Shown: positions 17,718-25,613 of the stretch, piece after piece
How positions within the stretch are numbered: position 1 is the stretch's first letter
Layout of the letters: each line of letters starts with the position of its first letter
Origin: Paucilactobacillus suebicus DSM 5007 = KCTC 3549
Lineage (GTDB): Bacteria; Bacillota; Bacilli; Lactobacillales; Lactobacillaceae
DNA: 64,000 nucleotides
Direction of reading: 5' to 3'
Assembly (NCBI RefSeq): GCF_001434475.1
Contig: NZ_AZGF01000012.1
Coordinates: forward strand, 1-64,000
Notes under the pieces: generated by a model
Seen by the model: the letters and a program-made list of their open reading frames with translations, nothing else
Told to the model about the DNA's origin: nothing
Database searches by the model: none
Made by a program: the position numbers and the translations under genes

Positions 17718-17782
17718 GCGCATTATGCGGTCGGTGAGTAGCGCCCTTATTTTATGTGTGTCTGCTCTTTTTATCACGTTTC
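17718..17782 (+). repeat. Duplicated 3' half of LHE-B
   Basis: 65 nt matching 17631-17695 at about 60 positions. All differences fall in one 8-nt block (TGTTGTGC versus TAGCGCCC). It retains the apical cap, part of the inner 3' arm, the outer 3' arm and CACGTTTC, but has no 5' arm. The offset from the parent is 87 nt. Confidence 0.85.
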
Positions 17783-17909
17783 GACAATGCAGCTGGAAAC
17801 GGATGTGCATTAAACAACCAATGATTTAGAAACACCGCACACCTTTTATCAAATCAACAAAAAATGCTACAATAACGAAAATAATTACTTCCACAAGGAG
17901 ATCAATGAT

Positions 17910-18650
17910 ATGACGATTGAACTCAAGGTATCTATGAGTGAAACTAAAACAAAAGTAGAACTTCCAGATGAACAGGGCACATTAATTTTCTCAAGTAAGC
18001 CAATTGAAATACCAGATCATGGCATCCAATTGTTTATAAATGAATCCTACTTGGTAAGTGTTGATGATGAGCCAAAAAAGTATGACGAAGTGCTAACTAT
18101 TCAACTTCCATGGTCGATTGAACCCAAACTAGTAGGTAGAGTAATGCAGAATAGAATTGGTGAGACTGAAATTAAGGTGCCGCAGAGTCAAATTAAGGCG
18201 ATGCAGTCGTATCTTGATATGTTAACCAAAACAACTGCCCGATTGGGCGTTGTTTTATCGAAAAAAGCAGTTGCTAAGAAGGATCCTGCCAAGCCGCGGC
18301 ATAAGTTTTACAAAGATATGGTGAATATGCCATTTAAAGTAAACAGAAATGGCAGTGAAGCTACCGTTTTTTGGACTGCTAGTAAGGAAATGACGGTTAA
18401 GGCTGGTGCTAAGTTGACTGGTGAAAAAATTATGAATAAAGATGGTTCGATGAGGTATGGCACAAAGTATGGTGAGAAGTTGCGTGCGGATCATGCGGAC
18501 GCCATTGATGGATTAGTAACAACTAAAGACGTTAAACTACGCAGTGTAAATGAGGTTGGCCTATTTTTGTATTATGGTGACACTAACGGTCGGCTAGAAT
18601 TGATAAATGAATATGGACAGACATTGAATGAACTAACAATTGTTAAATAA
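17910..18650 (+). CDS. Hypothetical protein
   Basis: 246-residue soluble protein without a recognised domain. It starts MTIELKVSMSETKTKVELPD and is rich in lysine and beta-prone stretches. The middle is basic (KKAVAKKDPAKPRHKFYKD) and the end holds LRSVNEVGLFLYYGDTNGRL. No signal peptide or membrane segment. AAGGAG precedes ATG 17910. It stands alone after the half-element. Function unknown. Confidence 0.7.
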   Translation: MTIELKVSMSETKTKVELPDEQGTLIFSSKPIEIPDHGIQLFINESYLVSVDDEPKKYDEVLTIQLPWSIEPKLVGRVMQNRIGETEIKVPQSQIKAMQSYLDMLTKTTARLGVVLSKKAVAKKDPAKPRHKFYKDMVNMPFKVNRNGSEATVFWTASKEMTVKAGAKLTGEKIMNKDGSMRYGTKYGEKLRADHADAIDGLVTTKDVKLRSVNEVGLFLYYGDTNGRLELINEYGQTLNELTIVK

Positions 18651-18692
18651 ATTTATTTCCCAGGAAATAATTGAAAGAAATTTGGTGTTCAA

Positions 18693-19667
18693 GTGAAACA
18701 ATCTTTTTACTATAAAAATTATGGAGACCCTGTAGAAGAAATTCATTTTGGTAACTTTGCAATTTCGGACCTAGAAGACGATGAAATTTTAGTTAAAATG
18801 GAAATGTGCCCGGTTAATCCATCTGACTTAATTCCGATCACGGGAGCCTATGCTGCACGAATTCATTTGCCACAGTTTGCCGGTTATGAGGGTGTTGGCA
18901 AGGTAGTAAGTGTCGGGAAACTTGTTCCACAAGAATGGCTTGGTCGACGTGTTTTGCCATTGAGAGGCGAGGGAACCTGGCAAACTTATGTCAAAACCAA
19001 AGTTGATTTTGCCATTAGGGTTCCTGATAGTATCCCATCTGAGGATGCTTGCCGTTTGTATATCAATCCACTGACAGCTAGTTTGATTGTTAAAAATAGT
19101 TTGCATGTATCACCAGATTCAATTGTGATTTTAGATGGCGGTTATTCTAATTTGAACTGTGTGTTGATTCAATTATTAAAGCGTCTGAACTGTAAAGTGT
19201 TCGTTGTTGCTAGAACTCATCGATATACTCAACAACTACTTAAATTAGGGTGTTCGCAGGTATTTTTAGCTAATAAAAAAGACTTGGTACAGCAGATTCT
19301 GGAAAGTACTAATTACCAAGGTTGTGACTATGGCATTGATTGTGTTGGTGGCGAAATTGGTACACGGTTGATTCAAACTATCGAAAAGAATGGGCATTTC
19401 TTAAGCGTTGGCTTAATGTCCCAAACACCTGTTGATCAGCAAATGTTGAGCGATAGAACTGATTTAACTGTTATTTTATTTTTCCTGCGATTGTGGAATT
19501 CAAAATTAACGGTCGCACAGTGGTACGACAAAATGAATTCTATTGTGGCAGATATTGAAAACCACAAATTACAGTTGTCAAAACGATACAAAGTGATTAC
19601 TGCAGCTGATTTTACGGTAAATCTTAGGGCCATCAAGGATGATCAAAAAGTATTAATTAAATTCTAA
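18693..19667 (+). CDS. Zinc-independent MDR oxidoreductase (quinone/enoyl reductase-like)
   Basis: 324-residue medium-chain dehydrogenase/reductase. The N-terminal catalytic part has PVNPSDLIPITGAY and PQFAGYEGVGKVVSVG as in MECR-type enoyl reductases and quinone oxidoreductases; no structural zinc cysteine cluster is present. A Rossmann domain follows, but its glycine motif is weak: VILDGGYSNLNCVLIQLLK replaces the usual GxGxxG, though DYGIDCVGGEIG is retained. The start is GTG 18693 with only a weak ribosome site. Substrate unknown. Confidence 0.8.
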   Translation: MKQSFYYKNYGDPVEEIHFGNFAISDLEDDEILVKMEMCPVNPSDLIPITGAYAARIHLPQFAGYEGVGKVVSVGKLVPQEWLGRRVLPLRGEGTWQTYVKTKVDFAIRVPDSIPSEDACRLYINPLTASLIVKNSLHVSPDSIVILDGGYSNLNCVLIQLLKRLNCKVFVVARTHRYTQQLLKLGCSQVFLANKKDLVQQILESTNYQGCDYGIDCVGGEIGTRLIQTIEKNGHFLSVGLMSQTPVDQQMLSDRTDLTVILFFLRLWNSKLTVAQWYDKMNSIVADIENHKLQLSKRYKVITAADFTVNLRAIKDDQKVLIKF

Positions 19668-19670
19668 AGT

Positions 19671-19711
19671 AAATGAGATCGGAAACTAAAACTTTTCCGA
19701 TCTCATTTTTG
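19671..19711 (+). terminator. Bidirectional terminator between convergent genes
   Basis: AAATGAGATCGGAAA ... TTTTCCGATCTCATTTTT forms a 15-bp stem with a small loop and T run. It separates the MDR oxidoreductase from the convergent acetyltransferase. Confidence 0.85.
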
Positions 19712-19725
19712 AATGATTAATAAGA

Positions 19726-20304
19726 TTACTTTGGTTCATTTTGCTTAATTACGTGCGCGAGATTACCAGCGATCACAACGTTGTCGCCAAACGATTTTGT
19801 GACCACCGATCCGCCACCGACAACCACATTATTACCAAGGGTGACTCCGGGCATGACAGCAGAACCGCCGCCAATCCAGCAGTTATTGCCAATTGTAATT
19901 TTTTTACCATAGCCAATCCAGTTAAGCCGCTCGGTTTGATCAAGAGGATGTGCAGCTGTGTATAGTTGAACTCTAGGCGCTAACAAACAATTGTCACCAA
20001 TTGTAATGTCGCAAGTGTCGAGTAAGATGCAATCAAAGTTCGCAAAGAAGTTGTCTCCTACATGAATGTTGTAGCCGTAGTCGCAAATAAAACTTGGCCG
20101 AATGCCGCAGTTTTTGCCATGGCTACCAAACAATTCATCTGTTAATTTATCTAGGGTCTCCTGATCCTCAAAATTAGCTCGGTTCATTTTATCGTAAATT
20201 CGACGAGCGATTAATCGATCGTGAACAAGCTTTGGATCGTTAACATCATAAGGTTCCTCGTTAATCATATGGTTGTATTCTGTTAAATCTTCAAATTCTG
20301 CCAT
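19726..20304 (-). CDS. Sugar O-acetyltransferase (maltose/galactoside type)
   Basis: 192-residue hexapeptide-repeat enzyme transferring acetyl from acetyl-CoA to sugar hydroxyls. The N-terminal maltose-acetyltransferase helices cover residues 10-60. The left-handed beta-helix includes YNIHVGDNFFANFDCILLD, then TAAHPLD with the catalytic His, then IGNNCWIGGGSAVMPGVTLG. AAGGAG precedes ATG. It is divergent from a LacI regulator, with an 18-bp palindrome between, which suggests LacI control. Confidence 0.88.
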   Translation of the reverse strand: MAEFEDLTEYNHMINEEPYDVNDPKLVHDRLIARRIYDKMNRANFEDQETLDKLTDELFGSHGKNCGIRPSFICDYGYNIHVGDNFFANFDCILLDTCDITIGDNCLLAPRVQLYTAAHPLDQTERLNWIGYGKKITIGNNCWIGGGSAVMPGVTLGNNVVVGGGSVVTKSFGDNVVIAGNLAHVIKQNEPK

Positions 20305-20398
20305 TTCTAAAACTCCTTATATAGTCAGTTGGTTGCGCTTACGTATATGTTAATTAAAAAATTTGTTCGGATCAATTTAATTTCAGCTCTAATTTATC

Positions 20399-20416
20399 TT
20401 AGTTTATATAAACTAA
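20399..20416. promoter_or_regulatory. Perfect 18-bp palindrome, candidate LacI operator
   Basis: TTAGTTTATATAAACTAA is fully self-complementary and lies in the divergent gap between the acetyltransferase and the LacI gene. LacI-family sites are usually palindromes of this size but normally have a central CG, which is absent here, so the assignment is inferred from position. Confidence 0.5.
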
Positions 20417-20461
20417 TTTATGATCGTGATACAATAAACGATAAAGATTGGAGCGAAAGCC

Positions 20462-21463
20462 ATGATAAAATTAGCTGATATTGCTAAGTTAGCTCATGTT
20501 TCAAAATCGGCTGCGTCACTGGCATTAAACGATAAGCCAGGTGTTAGTGAAGCCACCCGGCAGCGTGTAAAGGCCATCGTTGCAGATTCTGGATATAAGC
20601 CGTTACGGCAAAAAAGTGTTACTAAACAATTTGATTTAATTGCAATTAAGTCCAGCAATATTATTACTGATGATTTTAGCCAACAGGCTTTTTTTCAAAA
20701 AATGTTGGGACTATTTGCTAACGAAATTAATCATTTTCAGGCTCGTCTTAATATCATGACTTTAACCGTTGAAGAATTTAAATCGGGCAAATTTCCATTG
20801 AGTGGTGAAGGTGCAATTTTGATTGGTACAGATCTGAGTGCACAAACAATTAATCTAGTTGAACATGTTCAGCCTAATTTAGTAATCATCGATACGAGTT
20901 TACCAACTGAAAATAAAAATTTTGTGACAATGGATAGTTTTCAAGGCAGCTATCAAGCAGCAAAATATTTAGCTAATCAGGGATTTCAACGGTTTGGTTA
21001 TATCAGTTCCAAGATTAGAATTCATAATTTCGATGAACGGCGTAGAGGTTTTGAAGCTGGGTTGGCTGCAACAGGACATATGCTTGATTTGGATAATGTA
21101 TGTTCATTTTCACCAATTGTGCCGCATCCTAAAAGTGAAGAGATCAATGGGTTGATTCATCGTCGTAATTTACCTGATGTTTTCTTTTGTGAGGATGACT
21201 ATATGGCAATTGAACTGTTAAAAATTTGCCAAAAGCATCGTATTTCAGTTCCACGGGATGTGGCAATCATGGGATTCGATGATATTAATGAGGATCAATT
21301 AGTTTACCCTGAAATTTCATCTGTGCATGTGCCAATTCGAGAAATGGTGCTACAGACATTGACGACTTTGACTAAACTGGTCAGTGGTGAACTAACTGCC
21401 AATGTCAAAATTCATGTACAAACTAGGATTATTGAACGGCAGTCGACAAGTGTTAACAAGTAA
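20462..21463 (+). CDS. LacI family transcriptional regulator
   Basis: 333-residue sugar-responsive repressor. The helix-turn-helix KLADIAKLAHVSKSAASLAL and the hinge SGYKPLRQ are at residues 3-55. The periplasmic-binding-protein-like sensor domain follows (GYISSKIRIHNFDERRRGFE, EDDYMAIELLK, AIMGFDDINEDQLVYPEISS). The family is normally released by a sugar or sugar phosphate. Divergent from a sugar O-acetyltransferase, its likely target. Confidence 0.9.
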   Translation: MIKLADIAKLAHVSKSAASLALNDKPGVSEATRQRVKAIVADSGYKPLRQKSVTKQFDLIAIKSSNIITDDFSQQAFFQKMLGLFANEINHFQARLNIMTLTVEEFKSGKFPLSGEGAILIGTDLSAQTINLVEHVQPNLVIIDTSLPTENKNFVTMDSFQGSYQAAKYLANQGFQRFGYISSKIRIHNFDERRRGFEAGLAATGHMLDLDNVCSFSPIVPHPKSEEINGLIHRRNLPDVFFCEDDYMAIELLKICQKHRISVPRDVAIMGFDDINEDQLVYPEISSVHVPIREMVLQTLTTLTKLVSGELTANVKIHVQTRIIERQSTSVNK

Positions 21464-21498
21464 TGAGATAATTCAAAATATTAAATCTAAAATAGCTG

Positions 21499-21520
21499 GA
21501 TATTATCCCCGGATAATATC
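21499..21520. repeat. Perfect intergenic palindrome
   Basis: GATATTATCC-CC-GGATAATATC is a 10-bp inverted repeat between the LacI gene and the GNAT gene. It may be an operator or the first stem of a leader; there is no T tract directly after it. Confidence 0.4.
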
Positions 21521-21599
21521 AATAACAGTACTGAATTTACTTCACTAGGGCACCTTATGGGTGAGAAGTAGATTTGGTACTTTTTTCTTGGAGGAAATC

Positions 21600-22151
21600 A
21601 TGCAATTTAATTTGGAAATTAAAAATACGAACGAATTATCAAATCTGGAATTACTTGAAGTTATGAAAGCAAGAGTTGCGGTCTTTGTTGTTGAACAGAA
21701 CTGTCCTTATCAAGAAGTTGATGATAAAGATAATGATGCCCGTCACGTCATGCTTAAAACAGATGGTCACATAGCGGCATATACTAGAATTGTTGAACAT
21801 GACGACCAGATTCATATCAGTTTTGGCCGGGTATTAGTTGTTAAACAGTATCGTGGACAACAACTTGGCCGGAAAATTGTGCAGACAACTATTGATGAAA
21901 TTCATCGACTTTATCCTGATAAAGGTATAAAAATTCAGGGACAAAATTATTTGAGACAGTTTTATGAATCCTTTGGGTTTGAGGCAGTGTCTGATGTTTA
22001 TTTGGAGGATGATATTCCACACTCTAATAAATGTTTTCAACTTGTTCCTGTGCTACTTCGTGTGCTAAAAATTCGTCGTACGTTGAGTCAGGTCGGTCTA
22101 CCGCACCCTTTGGTCCGACTTCCACAATGTGGTTGGCGATTGTTTGAATGA
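21600..22151 (+). CDS. GNAT acetyltransferase, ElaA-like, with abnormal C-terminal extension
   Basis: 183-residue protein. Residues 1-140 match the ElaA branch of GNAT enzymes: MKARVAVFVVEQNCPYQEVD, then FGRVLVVKQYRGQQLGRKIV with the acetyl-CoA loop, then FYESFGFEAVSDVYLEDDIPH. Members of this branch end just after the EDDIPH motif. Here about 42 more residues are read, all antisense to the 3' end of the convergent ABC-F gene, so the natural stop seems to have been lost. GGAGG precedes ATG 21600. Confidence 0.8.
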   Translation: MQFNLEIKNTNELSNLELLEVMKARVAVFVVEQNCPYQEVDDKDNDARHVMLKTDGHIAAYTRIVEHDDQIHISFGRVLVVKQYRGQQLGRKIVQTTIDEIHRLYPDKGIKIQGQNYLRQFYESFGFEAVSDVYLEDDIPHSNKCFQLVPVLLRVLKIRRTLSQVGLPHPLVRLPQCGWRLFE

Positions 22152-23646
22152 ATTGGTGGTCATGACTTGTGAAGATGATTGAACTCTTGAAGTCAATTAA
22201 GGCATCATTCAAACTGGTGATGCTTTCAAGATCCAGATGGTTAGTTGGATCATCCATTAATAGGACGTTGGCTTTGCTGAGCATCATTTTTGAAAGGTAA
22301 CTACGGACTTTTTCGCCCCCGGATAACACATTAACCTTCTTCAAAACTTCATCACCCTTAAACAACATTTGTCCTAGAAAACCACGAAGGAAGGTGTTGT
22401 CACTTTCCTCTTTACTTGCAAATTGACGTAACCATTCGAGAATATCTAAATTAGCATCATCGAATTCTGGGTTCAAATCCTTTGGCATTGATGCGCGAGT
22501 GGTTGTGACACCCCAAGTAACAGAGCCTTCGTCTGGTTCCATTGTTCCAGATAAAATTTGCATCAGGATGCTGGTTGTTAAGTCGGAACGTGAAATGATT
22601 GCTGCCTTGTCACCAGGACGTAGTGTAAAGTTGATATTGTCGAGAACTTTTTCACCGTCAATGGTCTTACTGAGATTTTCCACCCGGACAAGATCATTAC
22701 CCAATTCACGTTCTGGTGTGAACTTGATGAACGGGTACTTGCGTGAACTTGGTTTGATGTCATCTAGTGTAATTTTGTCTAATTGCTTTTTACGAGAAGT
22801 AGCCTGTTTTGATTTAGAAGCATTGGCAGAAAATCTGGCAACGAATTCTTTCAGTTGCTTGATTTGTTCTTCTTTCTTGGCATTAGATTGTGATTTAAGT
22901 TTAAGAGCTAGTTGTGAACTTTCCAGCCAAAAATCGTAGTTACCAACAAACAATTCAATTTTGCCAAAATCAACATCGCAAATATGGGTGCAGACTGCAT
23001 TCAAGAAGTGACGATCATGGCTGACCACCAAAACAGTATTTTCATAGTCAGCTAAAAAGTCTTCTAACCAGCTAGTAGTTTGTGGATCTAATCCGTTAGT
23101 TGGCTCGTCTAATAGCAAAATATCAGGCTTGCCAAACATTGCTTGTGCTAGCAAGACCTTAATTTTGTCGCCTTCAACTAATTCACTCATGAGGCTTTGA
23201 TGCATTGATTCTTCAATACCCAATGATTGTAATAGTTGACTGGCGTCACTTTCAGCGTTCCAGCCGTCCATTTCAGCAAATTCGCCCTCTAATTCAGCGG
23301 CACGAATTCCATCTTCGTCAGAAAAGTCGGCCTTAGCATAAAGTGCGTCTTTTTCAGACATTACTTCGTATAATTTATCGTAGCCTTGCAATACAGTGTT
23401 CATCACTGTTTGATCATCATAGGCAAAGTGATCTTGTTTCAGGCTACTCATACGTTCGTTTGGTCCCATTGAAACGGAGCCAGTGGTCGGATTTAAGTTG
23501 CCTTCAATGATCTTTAAGAATGTTGATTTACCGGCACCGTTCGCACCGATAATTCCGTAGCAATTGCCCGGTGTGAATTTTAAATTGACGTTATCGTATA
23601 ATTTACGATCTGAAAACGTCATTGATACATTATTTACAGTTAACAA
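22024..23646 (-). CDS. ABC-F family ATPase
   Basis: 540-residue cytoplasmic protein with two ABC ATPase domains and no membrane part. Domain 1 has Walker A GANGAGKSTFL and Walker B DILLLDEPTNGLD; its signature is degenerate. A charged linker follows (residues 240-310). Domain 2 has the signature NVLSGGEKVRSYLSK and Walker B VLLMDDPTNHLD. ABC-F proteins act on ribosomes in translation rescue or antibiotic protection. TTG 23646 (MLTVNNVSMTF) with GAGGT upstream is preferred to ATG 23688, which has no ribosome site. Its stop TAG lies in TAGAGTGTGGA, identical to LHE 5' ends. Confidence 0.9.
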   Translation of the reverse strand: MLTVNNVSMTFSDRKLYDNVNLKFTPGNCYGIIGANGAGKSTFLKIIEGNLNPTTGSVSMGPNERMSSLKQDHFAYDDQTVMNTVLQGYDKLYEVMSEKDALYAKADFSDEDGIRAAELEGEFAEMDGWNAESDASQLLQSLGIEESMHQSLMSELVEGDKIKVLLAQAMFGKPDILLLDEPTNGLDPQTTSWLEDFLADYENTVLVVSHDRHFLNAVCTHICDVDFGKIELFVGNYDFWLESSQLALKLKSQSNAKKEEQIKQLKEFVARFSANASKSKQATSRKKQLDKITLDDIKPSSRKYPFIKFTPERELGNDLVRVENLSKTIDGEKVLDNINFTLRPGDKAAIISRSDLTTSILMQILSGTMEPDEGSVTWGVTTTRASMPKDLNPEFDDANLDILEWLRQFASKEESDNTFLRGFLGQMLFKGDEVLKKVNVLSGGEKVRSYLSKMMLSKANVLLMDDPTNHLDLESITSLNDALIDFKSSIIFTSHDHQFIQTIANHIVEVGPKGAVDRPDSTYDEFLAHEVAQEQVENIY

Positions 23647-23780
23647 TCTGTTACCTCGCTTTAACTTGTTGTGTCTAAGAATCGTCATCTAATAGTATCA
23701 GATAACTATCGTTGATACAATTAAGATGATGACAAACCATAAAAAAGTTATGAAAAACTCATAATTAAAAATGTTAAATG

Positions 23781-23796
23781 AGTTTCACGTGAAACA
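23781..23796. promoter_or_regulatory. parS-like site
   Basis: AGTTTCACGTGAAACA matches parS at 15 of 16 positions. It lies in the intergenic space between the DyP and ABC-F genes. Confidence 0.8.
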
Positions 23797-23810
23797 TAGT
23801 ACTGAACAAA

Positions 23811-23850
23811 AAATGAACCTTACAGAATTAAATTCTGTAAGATTCATTCA
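23811..23850 (-). terminator. Terminator after DyP gene
   Basis: ATGAACCTTACAGAATT pairs with AATTCTGTAAGATTCAT (one mismatch), with T residues following on the minus strand. It lies 16 bp past the DyP stop. Confidence 0.75.
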
Positions 23851-23866
23851 TTTATATCTACAGTAG

Positions 23867-24823
23867 TTATTTAAAAGTGCCATCCGCAATGTCTTCCAGT
23901 AATCTTCTAGAAGGTATGAAGAACAGTTGACCTGACAAGATGTCTGAAAATGTCAGAAGAAAGTCTGAAGTATTAAGCATCTGTTGAAGCATCATTTTAG
24001 TGATGGTCCAATGACGTGAGTATCCCATGAAGTAAGTTCCCGTGTTGTTAGAGGCTGGATCTGAATAAGGCACATTCATCCGAATGATTTTCTTTTCTTC
24101 ACCGTCAATTTCCAATTTGGCACTGGTATTATGGGCATTTTTCGTTTTATCCTCATCTTCCAGCTCCAAATCACTAAACTTTTCACGTCCAACGGCCTTT
24201 TCTTGCTGTTCGGTCTTCATGTGGTTCCAAAAGTCCATGTTGTGATGCCATTTTTGGGCAAATGCATATGATCCGTTCTCGAACTCTGGATCCTCATCAC
24301 CAATTAGTGCGTATGCTTCAGCATCTTCAATGGCAGGGGCTTCAGTACCATCAATGAAGCCAATAATGGCACGGCCCTCGAAATATCTGAATCCCTTGGT
24401 TTCGTCGACAACGGTCGTGATGTCACGAAGAAACTTGCTGAATTGAGTTTGTGCTTCATAGACGACGGCTTCATCGCTTGCACGAATATGGAAGAAAATA
24501 TCGCCTTCAGTAGCGGGCATCGTGTATTCAGGACCAGATAATGTCTCGTAGGTTTCTAGTTCCTTAGGTTTTGGAGCATCTGGGAACAAATAATCCCACG
24601 CAGTGTTACTAAATCCAATTGCAACTTTTAATCCTGATGCTGCTTGAGGGTTTGAATCTCTAATCTTCAGTGAACGGATGATGGCCTGTGATCGATCAGC
24701 GAATTCTTGAATCGCCTCACGATCGGTCTCTGGATTCTCACGTTTCAGTTTTAAAACAGTGAACTGAACGTGCTCGCCAGCGTCTTTCCAAACATCTTGT
24801 GCATCCTTTGCGTTAATAGCCAT
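23867..24823 (-). CDS. Dyp-type heme peroxidase
   Basis: 318-residue dye-decolourising peroxidase, a heme enzyme that uses H2O2 to oxidise substrates. FEGRAIIGFIDGTEAP holds the GxxDG motif with the distal Asp. A proximal His is expected in NGSYAFAQKWHHNM, and YFMGYSRHWTITKMM has the conserved Arg. No signal peptide, so it is cytoplasmic. The organism would need imported heme, as for cytochrome bd. AAGAAGGTG favours ATG 24823 over the GTG three codons upstream. Confidence 0.88.
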   Translation of the reverse strand: MAINAKDAQDVWKDAGEHVQFTVLKLKRENPETDREAIQEFADRSQAIIRSLKIRDSNPQAASGLKVAIGFSNTAWDYLFPDAPKPKELETYETLSGPEYTMPATEGDIFFHIRASDEAVVYEAQTQFSKFLRDITTVVDETKGFRYFEGRAIIGFIDGTEAPAIEDAEAYALIGDEDPEFENGSYAFAQKWHHNMDFWNHMKTEQQEKAVGREKFSDLELEDEDKTKNAHNTSAKLEIDGEEKKIIRMNVPYSDPASNNTGTYFMGYSRHWTITKMMLQQMLNTSDFLLTFSDILSGQLFFIPSRRLLEDIADGTFK

Positions 24824-24935
24824 AAACGGCACCTTCTTATAGAATTTTTGTTAACAGACTCAGAATACTTGAGGCACTTTTAAAAGTCAATTAGTTTAGA
24901 ACCATTCTAACCTAACTCACATAGTGGGATTGAAA

Positions 24936-25613
24936 CTAGATGAATAAGTTTGTACTACGCTGGCGTGCGTCACCTAAATAGGTGGCGACACCACCAAATT
25001 CAACACCATCAATGAATTCAGTTTCTTCAAATCCCATGAGGCCCATGCTCATGGTGCATGCAACCATTTTGACACCGGCATCCTGAGCTTTTTGTAGCAT
25101 AACTTCTAATTGATCAACGTTGTTGGAATGCATTAAGTTTTTGATCATCGAACGTCCAGCACCTAAAAAGTTCATTTTTGATAGTGGCAGTTTGCCGGCA
25201 CTACTTGGTAAGACTGAATCAAATGCCTTTGCTAATCCTCTTTTATGAACTTTGACACCAGGCTTTTTAATAACGCTAAGTCCCCAAAATGTAAAGAACA
25301 TAGTAACCGGTTGTCCCATTGCCGCGGCACCTTGTGCAATGATCAAACTTGCAATTGCTTTATCAAAGTTGCCATCGAATACAACGATTGTTGTTCCTTC
25401 ACTTGTCGTCGTGATGGTACTACCACCGGTAGCTACTTGGGTTGTAACTGGCTGATTAGCACCTTTTTGAACTGTCGCAACGACCTTATCACCCTGAATT
25501 TGATTATCTGTTACAGAATTACCAGTTGCCTTTGCCCATGCTTCGATATCTTTGTAGAATCCGAAATCAGATGCAGTGACTTTTACTGAATCACCGGCGT
25601 TCATACTTTCCAT
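24936..25613 (-). CDS. DsrE/TusA-type sulfur-transfer segment, split from the reductase
   Basis: 225 residues that look like the C-terminal part of a larger protein. Residues 1-40 (NAGDSVKVTASDFGFYKDIEAWAKATGN) are the second half of a TusA/SirA domain. Residues 75-225 are a DsrE/DsrF-like domain (TIVVFDGNFDKAIASLIIAQ; VKMVACTMSMGLMGF with the reactive Cys). The first half of the TusA domain, with the CPGP motif, is in the upstream gene in another frame. No ribosome site precedes ATG 25613, so expression as a separate protein is doubtful. Confidence 0.8.
   Translation of the reverse strand: MESMNAGDSVKVTASDFGFYKDIEAWAKATGNSVTDNQIQGDKVVATVQKGANQPVTTQVATGGSTITTTSEGTTIVVFDGNFDKAIASLIIAQGAAAMGQPVTMFFTFWGLSVIKKPGVKVHKRGLAKAFDSVLPSSAGKLPLSKMNFLGAGRSMIKNLMHSNNVDQLEVMLQKAQDAGVKMVACTMSMGLMGFEETEFIDGVEFGGVATYLGDARQRSTNLFI

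Noticed and set aside
17638-17829. Open reading frame over LHE-B and its half copy
   Set aside because: It is made of the repeated hairpin arms (the peptide repeats itself at the 87-nt offset), has no ribosome site and no known family.
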